Part shown: positions 1-6,505 of the stretch, one piece after another
Numbering within the stretch: position 1 is the stretch's first letter
Layout of the letters: each line of letters opens with the position of its first letter
DNA from: an uncultured Bacilli bacterium
GTDB lineage: Bacteria; Bacillota_I; Bacilli_A; RF39; UBA660
Reading direction: 5' to 3'
DNA length: 10,732 nt
Assembly: GCA_947630515.1 (NCBI GenBank)
Contig: CANRHY010000025.1
Location: 1 to 10,732 of the forward strand
Program-made: the position numbers and the translations under genes
The notes under the pieces: generated by a model
Told to the model about the DNA's origin: nothing
Databases searched by the model: none
The model's input: the letters and a program-made list of their open reading frames with translations, nothing else

Positions 1-20
1 TATCAATTTTTCTAAATTTT

Positions 21-46
21 AAAAAGCAGATATTTCTATCTACTTT
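21..46 (-). terminator. Rho-independent terminator after the antitoxin gene
   Basis: On the minus strand a 7-bp stem (GTAGATA with TATCTGC, one G-U pair) closes a GAAA tetraloop. It is extended by A-T pairs and followed by a run of five T before the sequence turns to A. It lies about 50 bases past the stop of the RelB-like antitoxin and would end that transcript before any downstream gene. No open frame with a start codon and ribosome site fits between the antitoxin stop and this hairpin. Confidence 0.65.
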
Positions 47-93
47 CTACCTTTCTCCGGAAACTTTCGGAAGAACCAATGCTCTTTCTTTTT

Positions 94-405
94 TTAATCA
101 CGATTTAAATCTTCAAATAAATCTTCTACATTATCGTACTTTTTATATTTATTTGGGTTTTTTTCTACTTCTTCAAGTTCCTTAGCAGTTGCATCTAATT
201 CTGAAGGTGAAAAATAATCTGTTAGTTTATCCTCCTTTTTAGGAATGGAAACATCAAAAGGTATTGATTCTCTCATTATTAATTGTTTAATAGTCATATT
301 AATTAATCCGCTCATGCTAACTCCTAATTTTTGTAAAATTTTAGTGGCTTTTTCTTTGTCTTTAGTATCCATTTGAACACTAATAGTTGTAGTTAAACTA
401 CTCAT
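94..405 (-). CDS. RelB/DinJ-family antitoxin (type II toxin-antitoxin), apparently without adjacent toxin
   Basis: Predicted 103-residue DNA-binding antitoxin. The N-terminal part (residues 5-45) fits a ribbon-helix-helix fold: a short strand TTISVQM, a helix ending in ILQKLG, then VSMSGLINMTIKQLI, the DinJ-like pattern in which the second helix follows a small-residue turn. Next comes the family hallmark IPFDVSIP. The charged C-terminal half (KKYDNVEDLFEDLNRD) resembles the toxin-wrapping tail of DinJ, which also ends in a DLF-type motif. I start it at the ATG at 405 because GAGGGAG lies 8 bases upstream and the predicted transcription start is near 421; an in-frame ATG at 444 lies upstream of that and cannot be used. 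In DinJ-YafQ and RelB-RelE loci the toxin normally follows the antitoxin, but here a terminator follows within 50 bases. It may be an orphan regulator or a relic, or its toxin may be elsewhere. Confidence 0.85.
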   Translation of the reverse strand: MSSLTTTISVQMDTKDKEKATKILQKLGVSMSGLINMTIKQLIMRESIPFDVSIPKKEDKLTDYFSPSELDATAKELEEVEKNPNKYKKYDNVEDLFEDLNRD

Positions 406-427
406 ATATATCACTCCCTCTAAATAA

Positions 428-456
428 ATATTATCATATATCAATTAACATGTCAA
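428..456 (-). promoter_or_regulatory. Promoter of the antitoxin gene
   Basis: TTGACA (456-451), a 17-base spacer and TAATAT (433-428) form a near-consensus housekeeping promoter on the minus strand. The predicted transcript starts near 421, directly at the GAGGGAG ribosome site. The AT-rich near-symmetric sequence around the -10 could be the antitoxin's own operator, as RelB-type proteins usually autorepress; this last point is inference. Confidence 0.7.
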
Positions 457-509
457 TGCTTTTTATATAAAAGTTACATTAATATTATATGATAATTATA
501 TAAAATATA

Positions 510-1388
510 TTAATAATATTTTTTATTTTCCAAAATATCATCATCTGTTGGAATAGAAGCAAGAAAACTATTTAACTCCTTTGTAAACTCTGGATAAGGA
601 ACTTGAAAATACCCTGTAGCCCAACCTAAAACTCCCCTATCAATATTTAAATGTTCTAATCCCTTTAATTTTTTAACCATCTCTATATTACATATCTTAG
701 GAATATAATAACTAACTGAAACAGTATTATCTTTATTTTTAGTTATCTCTAATGTAGTCGCATGTCCTAAATCTCTAGAAAGCATTAACACATTATCATC
801 ACTTACTGATAACACAAAAGCAAACCCAGCTTTAAAATCTAAAGGAATACTATCAAATATTTCTCTTCCAAATTGACTATCCTTTCCTTCTAAATAAATT
901 TCTTGATTTTCTTTTTTATCTAACACTTCTGAGTTTTCATATAAATACTCTGTATTAGTTAAAGTACTATGACATATATGTAAAAGTTCATTAACAGTTC
1001 TAACTCCATGAAGCGCTACTGCATTATTACCAAATATATTATACGCCATACAATTAGTATTTAAGTCATCTATTAACTTTTCACTAATATCTGAATAATT
1101 ATTAACAAAAAACTCTCTAATAGAATTTTTATAACTAAAATTATCTATCTTTCTATCTAAAATATCAAAAAAACTTATAATAGTATCTTTATTTATAATA
1201 GGATATAACTCTACCATTAAAAGAAAATCATCTCTTAAAACACTATTAAACTCTTTTAACTTATCCATATATTTTATCTTAGAATATTCTGTATACTCCT
1301 CTTCAATAGTAGGCGCTAAAGAAGCAAGTATTTTCTTAACGCTCATATTAGTCTTAAAAAACAAAGCTAAATTATTATCTGTACTCAT
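510..1388 (-). CDS. Hypothetical protein, second gene of the sortase operon
   Basis: I do not recognise this 292-residue protein. It has no signal peptide and no membrane segment, so it is predicted to be cytoplasmic. The N-terminal ~120 residues look helical. The middle holds ALHGVRTVNELLHICH (residues 125-140). The C-terminal half (about 185-265) alternates strands, with DLGHATTLEI (206-215) followed by VSVSYYIPK and then GVLGWATGYFQVPYPEF (252-268). The paired His motifs and a Cys at 113 could suggest an enzyme fold, but I cannot assign one. It starts 8 bases after the sortase stop, and its ribosome site AGGGGG overlaps that stop codon (TAG), so translation is probably coupled to the sortase. 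No promoter of its own is needed, and no clear terminator follows, only AT-rich sequence. Co-expression suggests a role linked to the cytoplasmic N-terminal domain of the sortase; this is inference. Confidence 0.75.
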   Translation of the reverse strand: MSTDNNLALFFKTNMSVKKILASLAPTIEEEYTEYSKIKYMDKLKEFNSVLRDDFLLMVELYPIINKDTIISFFDILDRKIDNFSYKNSIREFFVNNYSDISEKLIDDLNTNCMAYNIFGNNAVALHGVRTVNELLHICHSTLTNTEYLYENSEVLDKKENQEIYLEGKDSQFGREIFDSIPLDFKAGFAFVLSVSDDNVLMLSRDLGHATTLEITKNKDNTVSVSYYIPKICNIEMVKKLKGLEHLNIDRGVLGWATGYFQVPYPEFTKELNSFLASIPTDDDILENKKYY

Positions 1389-1396
1389 ACAACCCC

Positions 1397-2983
1397 CTAC
1401 TCATTAATTAAAACTGCATGTATAGCAAGCCTTTTATTTGTATAAACTGAACATGTAGAAATAGTAAGTATCTTATCTTGTGCACTTACTTCAACTCCAA
1501 AATCATACATACTTCTAGACTTAACCATATTAATATATTTCATAAAATCATTATCTCCATAAAAATCAGTAGTTAAATAATCATTTGTATTATCTGTTTG
1601 ATACATAGAAAAAATTTTCCATTTCATTTCACGGTCTATTGTATTAAAAGTTATAATTTGATTCTCTGGATTTGAATACCAAGAATAATTAACAGTCTTT
1701 TTTAGTGTTCCAAACATAAGACCACTCTTTAAGTTATGTCCATATATAATAGTATTTCTATCTAAATCATATCTACTATTTCTGTAGTCCATAAATATCC
1801 AACCAGTACCAGACCAATTTTGATAAATATCATGATTTAAATAAAATTTATTATCATAACTTTGTAAAACTGGATAATTAACATCAGTATTATTTAAACT
1901 AATCCATCCTACAGTATCACTATTTATTCCTAAAAGTGTATCAAATTGATAAGGTAAATCAGTATACCAATAAGGATTAGTATACCCTTCACTTTCTTCC
2001 TCTTCTTCCTCCTCTATAACTTCTGTTTCTACGTCTTCATGTTCATCTATTTCTATATCATTTTCAGAATTTGTTGTTGGAGTTGCTAAAGTTTCTTCAA
2101 GTAATCTTAAATTTAAAAAGCCAACATACTCATGATAACTTTCAGAAAAAACAAAAGCTATTCCTAAATATATAACTATAACCATACATACTTTCAAAAC
2201 ATTTGTTGATAACTCTTTAAAAATATTTTTATCAAAAAAATCATTTGAATAAATTATTCTAATAAGTTTATCATCTTTTTTACCATAATGACTATTTAAT
2301 CTTTTAATTAAACCTTGTGCTTCTTTTAATTCTTTTGTATTATCTTCATTTTGATAAATAAACACAATTACATCTTGAAAATCATATTGAATTAACTTTT
2401 CTACTACAAAATTTATAATATCTTTAGAAAAACAAAAAAGTTTAATAAGTTTTAATGACGTATTAGTTTTCAAAAAATTCTCTAAATTTTCTTTTATCTC
2501 TTTTTCATTATAAAAATATAAAACTTTTTTATAATATATATGTCTTAAACTAGAAAGTTTATTTTCTTTTACAAACATAGATGTAAATAATAAATTATTA
2601 TTAAATTTAATACTTACGCCTTTTTTAGCAAAATCATGAACATAATCACTAGGCATAAAATAACATTCTACTCTTTTTAATAATCTATTTTGTAATAGTT
2701 TATTCATAACTTTCTCTGATAAACTTTTCTCTTCTATAAATTTAATATTACTATATGTTAAAAAAGGAGAAATAATTAAAAATGCATCTGCGTCTTTTAC
2801 AATAACTTGCTTGATTATTTTAGCATCCAAAATACTACTAACTTTATCTTTATTAATTTTGATATATGAGTTAGTATAGTAAAAAGTATTATTATATTTT
2901 CTATTAGAATTAACATAAGTATTTACACTACTTGTAGAAAGAGTTACAATACCATTTTCTTCCTTTATACTTATTACTTTCAT
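1397..2983 (-). CDS. Class B sortase with large N-terminal cytoplasmic domain
   Basis: Sortases are membrane transpeptidases that cut a C-terminal sorting signal and join the protein to the cell wall. Residues 340-528 are a sortase domain of class B type: NYPVLQSYDNKFYLNHDI (369-386), GWIFMDYRNS (394-403), TIIYGHN with catalytic His416, LTISTC with catalytic Cys511, and Arg518 in NKRLAIHAVLI. One membrane segment lies at about 261-280, followed by a strongly acidic linker (310-332, with a run of Glu at 324-330). The unusual part is residues 1-260, which precede the membrane segment and so should be cytoplasmic. They have a mixed strand/helix composition and match no domain I recognise. Usual class B sortases are about 220-260 aa with a short N-terminal anchor, so this one is about twice the normal length. 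The start is set by AGGAG 6 bases upstream. It is first in a two-gene operon with the 292-aa gene, and a protein with a compatible NPDTG signal is encoded about 1.7 kb away on the same strand. Confidence 0.93.
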   Translation of the reverse strand: MKVISIKEENGIVTLSTSSVNTYVNSNRKYNNTFYYTNSYIKINKDKVSSILDAKIIKQVIVKDADAFLIISPFLTYSNIKFIEEKSLSEKVMNKLLQNRLLKRVECYFMPSDYVHDFAKKGVSIKFNNNLLFTSMFVKENKLSSLRHIYYKKVLYFYNEKEIKENLENFLKTNTSLKLIKLFCFSKDIINFVVEKLIQYDFQDVIVFIYQNEDNTKELKEAQGLIKRLNSHYGKKDDKLIRIIYSNDFFDKNIFKELSTNVLKVCMVIVIYLGIAFVFSESYHEYVGFLNLRLLEETLATPTTNSENDIEIDEHEDVETEVIEEEEEEESEGYTNPYWYTDLPYQFDTLLGINSDTVGWISLNNTDVNYPVLQSYDNKFYLNHDIYQNWSGTGWIFMDYRNSRYDLDRNTIIYGHNLKSGLMFGTLKKTVNYSWYSNPENQIITFNTIDREMKWKIFSMYQTDNTNDYLTTDFYGDNDFMKYINMVKSRSMYDFGVEVSAQDKILTISTCSVYTNKRLAIHAVLINE

Positions 2984-3003
2984 TTTTATCTCCTACTATA
3001 TAT

Positions 3004-3009
3004 ATAATA
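3004..3009 (-). promoter_or_regulatory. Likely -10 element of the sortase operon promoter
   Basis: TATTAT preceded by TGT forms an extended -10 on the minus strand. No good -35 is visible at 16-18 bases upstream. The predicted transcript start (about 2997) sits just before the AGGAG ribosome site of the sortase. Its position downstream of the TPM terminator supports a separate transcription unit. Confidence 0.4.
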
Positions 3010-3042
3010 ACACAAAAAGGATTCTTAATAAACTAAATTCGT

Positions 3043-3073
3043 GAAAAAACTTCCAAAATTTCTTTGAAAGTTT
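3043..3073 (-). terminator. Rho-independent terminator of the lemA-TPM operon
   Basis: On the minus strand an 11-bp stem (AAACTTTCAAA with TTTGGAAGTTT, one G-U pair) closes a 5-base loop and runs into a stretch of six T, three of them in the stem. It begins 10 bases after the stop of the TPM-domain gene and separates it from the sortase operon. Confidence 0.7.
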
Positions 3074-3083
3074 ATAATAATCT

Positions 3084-3980
3084 TTAAAATCCTCTTGATG
3101 AACCTCCTCCTCCAGAAGAGCCTCCTCCTCCAGAGAAGCCGCCTCCAGAAAATCCACCAAAAGAAGAGCCTCCACCAAAGAAACCTCCACCGCCGTAATA
3201 GCCTCCACGCCGATTAGAAGTTTTGCAACCTGACAAAAATGCAAACAACTCAATAATGATTAAGAAAAATATATACATTAAATAAGGTATTACAAAAAAA
3301 TATACTAAAGTGTAAAAAAGAATATTTATAATTAATAATATAATAGGTGCCAAATATTTATCATTCTTTTTTGCATTACGATAAACAATACCAAATATTA
3401 TCCCATACATCATAGGAAATACAGCACATATCCATATTATAAAATCAGGGATTTCGGAGTTACCCACTTTTTTTGCAGTAACACCAGATGAAGAAATACT
3501 ATAATATTCACATATCTTTTTATAAAAAGCAGAATATCCATTTTTAATACCCTCATCCCAATTATTATTCTTTAAATAAGGTATAATATACTCATCTTGA
3601 TATCTTCCAGTGATTCCATCAGTTAAAACTTCTTCTAAACCATACCCTACTTCTACCCTAAACCGTCTTTCCTTTAAAGCTAAAAGTAAAAGAAGTCCAT
3701 TATCCTTTTTTTGATCACCTATACCAAAAGAATTAAAAAGTTGATTTGCGTACTCTTCTAAACTTTCCCCATCTAAACTATCGATAGTAACAACCACTAT
3801 TTGCGCTCCAGTTTTCTCATCTAAATTATGTGAATAATTCACAATATACTCTTCTACTTCATCACTTAATATATTTGCATAATCATTTACATAAAACTCT
3901 TTAGTTGGTTTTACAAGAGCATTCAAACATACGGGCAATAAACACAATATAAAAGTTAAAATAAATAGTATCTTTTTCAT
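3084..3980 (-). CDS. TPM-domain (YgcG-like) membrane protein with glycine-rich tail
   Basis: This 298-residue envelope protein starts with a signal peptide (MKKILFILTFILCLLPVCLNA, 1-21). Residues 26-155 form a TPM domain: VNDYANILSDEVEEYI, TGAQIVVVTIDSL (57-69), DNGLLLLLALKERRFRVEVGYGLEEVLTDG (93-122) and IIPYLKNNNWDEGI. This is followed by membrane segments at about 180-200 and 209-250 (probably two), then a Gly/Ser/Phe-rich tail (259-298). The same order (signal, TPM domain, membrane helices, Gly-rich tail) is typical of YgcG/YdjH-type proteins, which commonly sit next to LemA, as here. TPM proteins have been linked to photosystem repair in plants and to acid phosphatase activity in vitro; the bacterial role is not settled. 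The start has GGAGTGAG upstream. It is the second gene of the lemA operon, with a 34-base gap that carries a stable hairpin. Confidence 0.88.
   Translation of the reverse strand: MKKILFILTFILCLLPVCLNALVKPTKEFYVNDYANILSDEVEEYIVNYSHNLDEKTGAQIVVVTIDSLDGESLEEYANQLFNSFGIGDQKKDNGLLLLLALKERRFRVEVGYGLEEVLTDGITGRYQDEYIIPYLKNNNWDEGIKNGYSAFYKKICEYYSISSSGVTAKKVGNSEIPDFIIWICAVFPMMYGIIFGIVYRNAKKNDKYLAPIILLIINILFYTLVYFFVIPYLMYIFFLIIIELFAFLSGCKTSNRRGGYYGGGGFFGGGSSFGGFSGGGFSGGGGSSGGGGSSRGF
3088..3204 (-). repeat. Low-complexity coding repeat for the Gly/Ser tail
   Basis: Imperfect repeats of GGA/GGT and TCA/TCT codons (seen as cctcc-rich blocks on the plus strand) encode the GGGG, GGGSS and SGGG units at the C-terminus of the TPM protein. 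This is a GC-rich island in an AT-rich window, and its length could vary between strains by slippage. It explains the shadow reading frames here and is not a CRISPR or intergenic repeat. Confidence 0.7.
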
Positions 3981-4002
3981 AACTCACTCCTAACAAATAA
4001 GG

Positions 4003-4033
4003 AAATGTAGACTTTTATGAAAAATCTACATTT
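4003..4033 (-). other. Intercistronic RNA hairpin spanning the lemA stop codon
   Basis: AAATGTAGA (4003-4011) and TCTACATTT (4025-4033) are perfect 9-bp inverted arms. Inside, four further A-T pairs are possible, leaving a 3-base loop. In the minus-strand mRNA the lemA stop codon (4017-4015) lies in the upper stem-loop. No T-run follows, so it is not a normal terminator. It could stabilise the upstream mRNA end, be a processing point, or attenuate read-through into the TPM gene. Confidence 0.55.
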
Positions 4034-4581
4034 GGAACATCTTTTTTACTTTCATCTACTTCAAAATATGAAGCTTCTTCATAATTAAACATACTTGCTA
4101 TAATATTTTTAGGAAATCTTTTAATATTTTGATTATAATTTTTAACATTCTCATTATAATTACGACGAGCATTAGCAATTCTATTTTCAGTTCCCGCTAA
4201 TTCATCTTGTAAACTTATAAAATTTTGATTAGCCTTTAAATCAGGATAATTTTCTACAATTACAAGTAAAGCATTAAGTGCTTGATCTAATTCTTGATTA
4301 GCTTCTGCTTTATCTGTAATACTTTCTGCCCCAATTAAATTAGCTCTAGCTTTTGTAATATTGTTAATAACTTCCTCTTCATGAGTAACATAACCTTTAA
4401 CAGTATTTACTAAATTAGGAATTAAATCAGCTCTTCTTTCTAATTGATTATCAATTTCACTAGATGCTTCATCTACACTTTCTTTTAAACTAACTAATCC
4501 ATTATAACTAGAAATAGAATAAAAACCTAATAAAAGAACTATTCCTACAATTACTATTATAATAATATAACTTTTCTTCAT
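4015..4581 (-). CDS. lemA: LemA family membrane protein
   Basis: LemA proteins are membrane-anchored helical bundles of unclear biochemical function, common in Gram-positives and often paired with TPM/YgcG or HtpX proteins. This one is 188 aa, the usual length. It has a Lys-Lys N-terminus and a membrane helix at 5-24, then long amphipathic helices. The family signature is plain: VDEASSEIDNQLERRADLIPNLVNTVKGYVTHEEEV (36-71), ARANL (78-82), ENYPDLKANQNFISLQDELAGTENRIANARRNYNENVKNYN (110-150), and the closing FPKNIIASMFNYEEASYFEVDE (156-177). The start is fixed by AGGAGG 5 bases upstream and a consensus promoter. It is the first gene of a two-gene operon with the TPM protein, which supports a joint envelope role. 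Confidence 0.95.
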   Translation of the reverse strand: MKKSYIIIIVIVGIVLLLGFYSISSYNGLVSLKESVDEASSEIDNQLERRADLIPNLVNTVKGYVTHEEEVINNITKARANLIGAESITDKAEANQELDQALNALLVIVENYPDLKANQNFISLQDELAGTENRIANARRNYNENVKNYNQNIKRFPKNIIASMFNYEEASYFEVDESKKDVPNVDFS

Positions 4582-4599
4582 TTTGTCCTCCTCACATTT

Positions 4600-4628
4600 A
4601 TATTATCTTAATTACACATCATAGTCAA
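4600..4628 (-). promoter_or_regulatory. Promoter of the lemA-TPM operon
   Basis: TTGACT (4628-4623), a spacer of exactly 17 bases and TAATAT (4605-4600) on the minus strand. The predicted transcript starts near 4593, at the AGGAGG ribosome site (4592-4587), giving a leader of only about 12 bases. Confidence 0.75.
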
Positions 4629-4669
4629 TTAATAATTAGATTAATAACACTTCCTTTACATTAGAAATT

Positions 4670-4692
4670 AAAAAAACCACTATTTCTAGTGG
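4670..4692 (-). terminator. Rho-independent terminator of the surface protein gene
   Basis: CCACTA and TAGTGG close a GAAA tetraloop on the minus strand and are followed directly by seven T. It lies 12 bases after the stop codon of the VWA-like surface protein and insulates it from the lemA promoter downstream. Confidence 0.9.
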
Positions 4693-4704
4693 CTATTATT
4701 TTTA

Positions 4705-5898
4705 TTATAATCTATTAAATGCGTTTTTTTTACTAAGTAATACTAATGTAACAGCACCTAATGCAATTATAATTGAACCAAATACAACATAATTAGTTAT
4801 TCCTGTATCAGGGTTTTCTGGATTTGTTGGAATACCAGAAATCATAATTACTGGACTACAAGGCTCTTCATCATTTGGATTTTCTGGATAAGTTCCAGTT
4901 GCTTGTCCATCAGCTTCTATATTAGCACTTAATTTTAATTGTCTATTAGTACGCATTTCAACTTTGTCAATAATATCTTGATCAAAACTTTCTTTTAAAA
5001 CTAAAGTATAAGTAAGTTTTGCTACTTTATTTCTATTTACTGTACCAGGTGTCCAAGTTATTTCATGAGTACTTTCATCATATGTAGCTGTTCCTATATT
5101 TGATGTAACATCACTTATATCAAAGTTGTTATAAATATAAGGATCAAATGTAACTGTACCTGTAGTATTTTGAATAGATGTTGTCCAAAACTTTGTTAAT
5201 GTGCTAACTATTTCATCAAATGAAGTTGCAATTTGTACTACAGTAACACTTCCATCTTCATTAGTAGTTAAACTACTTTCTTGGTCTACAGTATAAACGA
5301 CTGCTTTAATTCCTGCAGCATTTAATGCTTCGATTTTAGATTTAGCTTCTCCTACTGATTTAGTAAATATTACCATAACTTTAACACTATCACTAGAAGT
5401 TGTAAATAAACCTTGAGCAGTTTCTACTAATGAACTTAATTGTACTGAAGATGACACTTCTGCAGAAGAAACATTATCAAATTCTACTTCAATTCCAGTA
5501 TTTGTAAGTTCAGCAGTATTATTTGTATCTTCATTATCTGAATAAACAACTGCTTGTTTTACATATCCATCATTGCTACTTTCTAAATTTTTAGCTATGT
5601 CTTTTACTTTACTAACAATATCAGACTTTTTTGCTTGTAAATCGCTAGTATTATCAAATACATAAACTACTTCAGTATTTTTTGCATTATCAAGTGTTAT
5701 TTCAATTGCTACCTTTCCAGCTTTTAAATCTGAGGCACTTTCATTGATAACATTTGATACCTTTGCGCCCTTTCTACCAAAATCCCTAGAATTTGGATGT
5801 GAACTAACAATTTTAATCGCGTCAGTTGCAGCATATAAAGGTAACATTCCTATCAAAGCTACACCAGCAATTAAAATGCTTCCAAATAATTTTTTCAT
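4705..5898 (-). CDS. Cell-wall-anchored surface protein with VWA-like domain and NPDTG sorting signal
   Basis: This 397-residue secreted protein begins with a signal peptide (MKKLFGSILIAGVALIGMLPLYAA, 1-24). Residues about 55-235 look like a von Willebrand factor A fold: VAIEITLDNAKNTEVVYVFDNTSDL carries the first strand, later strands are VKQAVVYSD, VKVMVIFTKS and IKAVVYTVDQ. The metal site is degraded: DNTSD replaces DxSxS, and FTKS stands where TDG is common. A strand-rich domain follows (about 250-340, GTVTFDPYIYNNFDI to KLTYTLVLKE), of the kind found after VWA in Gram-positive surface proteins. The C-terminus is a sorting signal: NPDTG (362-366), a hydrophobic stretch (about 371-390) and a KK-containing tail. 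I start at 5898 because AGGAGG lies 10 bases upstream and a promoter -10 sits between this ATG and the in-frame one at 5946. It is monocistronic. Adhesion or matrix binding is likely but inferred. Confidence 0.88.
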   Translation of the reverse strand: MKKLFGSILIAGVALIGMLPLYAATDAIKIVSSHPNSRDFGRKGAKVSNVINESASDLKAGKVAIEITLDNAKNTEVVYVFDNTSDLQAKKSDIVSKVKDIAKNLESSNDGYVKQAVVYSDNEDTNNTAELTNTGIEVEFDNVSSAEVSSSVQLSSLVETAQGLFTTSSDSVKVMVIFTKSVGEAKSKIEALNAAGIKAVVYTVDQESSLTTNEDGSVTVVQIATSFDEIVSTLTKFWTTSIQNTTGTVTFDPYIYNNFDISDVTSNIGTATYDESTHEITWTPGTVNRNKVAKLTYTLVLKESFDQDIIDKVEMRTNRQLKLSANIEADGQATGTYPENPNDEEPCSPVIMISGIPTNPENPDTGITNYVVFGSIIIALGAVTLVLLSKKNAFNRL

Positions 5899-5925
5899 TT
5901 TCTTCTCTCCTCCTATTATGTTTTT

Positions 5926-5953
5926 ATTATACCACCAAATTAACAAAAATCAA
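5926..5953 (-). promoter_or_regulatory. Promoter of the surface protein gene
   Basis: TATAAT (5931-5926) preceded by TGG gives an extended -10 on the minus strand, with TTGATT (5953-5948) 16 bases upstream. The transcript should start near 5919, about 21 bases before the ATG at 5898. This position rules out the upstream in-frame ATG at 5946 as the start. Confidence 0.75.
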
Positions 5954-6041
5954 CATAAAGCAGTATATAAAATGTCAATTTTTATATAATACTGGTAATT
6001 TTTACATATTTTTTACAAAAAATCCCTAATTTACAAGACTT

Positions 6042-6503
6042 TTATTTTCTATCAGTAGAACCAAATCCACCAGTTCTTTCTCCTTCTGCTTTATCATCAT
6101 CTACTATTAAATATTTAGAGAATATTACTTGTCCAATAATATCTCCCTTATGAATAGTAACTTCTTCTTTAAAGAAATTATAATATGCAAACATAAAATG
6201 ACCATCATTATCAGGGTTACCATAATAATCTGCATCCACTATTCCTATAGAATTAGCAAGAACTAACCCCTTTTTTCCTGGATTACTTGACCTATTTACT
6301 AACATATAATACTCGTCACTCTTACAATACGCTTTTAATCCTGTTTTAATTAGTACAGGCTTTACTCCAGGCTCAAAAGGTGGAATAACTGTGTCCTCTG
6401 CTGCCTCTATATCATACCCTGCTGAATACTTTGTCTTTCTTACAGGTATATGTATATCTTTATCTTCAAATCCTTTTGCTACTTCAAAACCTCTTTCTCT
6501 CAT
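6042..6503 (-). CDS. dut: Trimeric dUTPase (dUTP diphosphatase)
   Basis: It hydrolyses dUTP to dUMP and pyrophosphate, keeping uracil out of DNA and feeding dTMP synthesis. At 153 aa it is the normal length of the homotrimeric family, and all five motifs are visible: SAGYDIEAAED (27-37); NRSSNPGKKG (70-79, Arg71-Ser72-Ser73; the family more often has PRSS/GRSS); GIVDADYYG (87-95, with the base- and metal-site Asp residues); KGDIIGQVIF (119-128, Gln125); and the Gly-rich RTGGFGST (143-150), which closes over the phosphates. It begins 2 bases after the nrdG stop with only a weak GAGAAG upstream, so it is probably coupled to nrdG translation. Its place as third gene of the anaerobic reductase operon ties dUTP clean-up to dNTP production. 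No GC-rich terminator follows; 5954-6041 is AT-rich with weak self-complementarity. Confidence 0.93.
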   Translation of the reverse strand: MRERGFEVAKGFEDKDIHIPVRKTKYSAGYDIEAAEDTVIPPFEPGVKPVLIKTGLKAYCKSDEYYMLVNRSSNPGKKGLVLANSIGIVDADYYGNPDNDGHFMFAYYNFFKEEVTIHKGDIIGQVIFSKYLIVDDDKAEGERTGGFGSTDRK

Positions 6504-6505
6504 AA

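Noticed and set aside
47..93. Bulged hairpin (TTCC/CGGA arms) just after the antitoxin stop
   Set aside because: The stem is short and bulged and no T-run follows; the hairpin at 21-46 is the better terminator.
3088..3204. Cluster of short repeats resembling a repeat array
   Set aside because: The repeats are in frame and encode the Gly/Ser tail of the TPM protein; there are no uniform spacers, so it is not CRISPR.
2996..3253. An 85-residue minus-strand frame rich in Glu, Val and Leu
   Set aside because: It is an out-of-frame reading of the Gly/Ser-repeat 3' end of the TPM gene, has no ribosome site, and runs through a terminator.
5744..6029. Two overlapping plus-strand frames opposite the surface protein start
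   Set aside because: They lie antisense to the signal peptide and promoter, have no convincing ribosome site, and their products look like random AT-rich translation.
5954..6041. Candidate terminator after dut
   Set aside because: Only A-T-only self-complementary stretches are present, with no GC-containing stem followed by a T-run.
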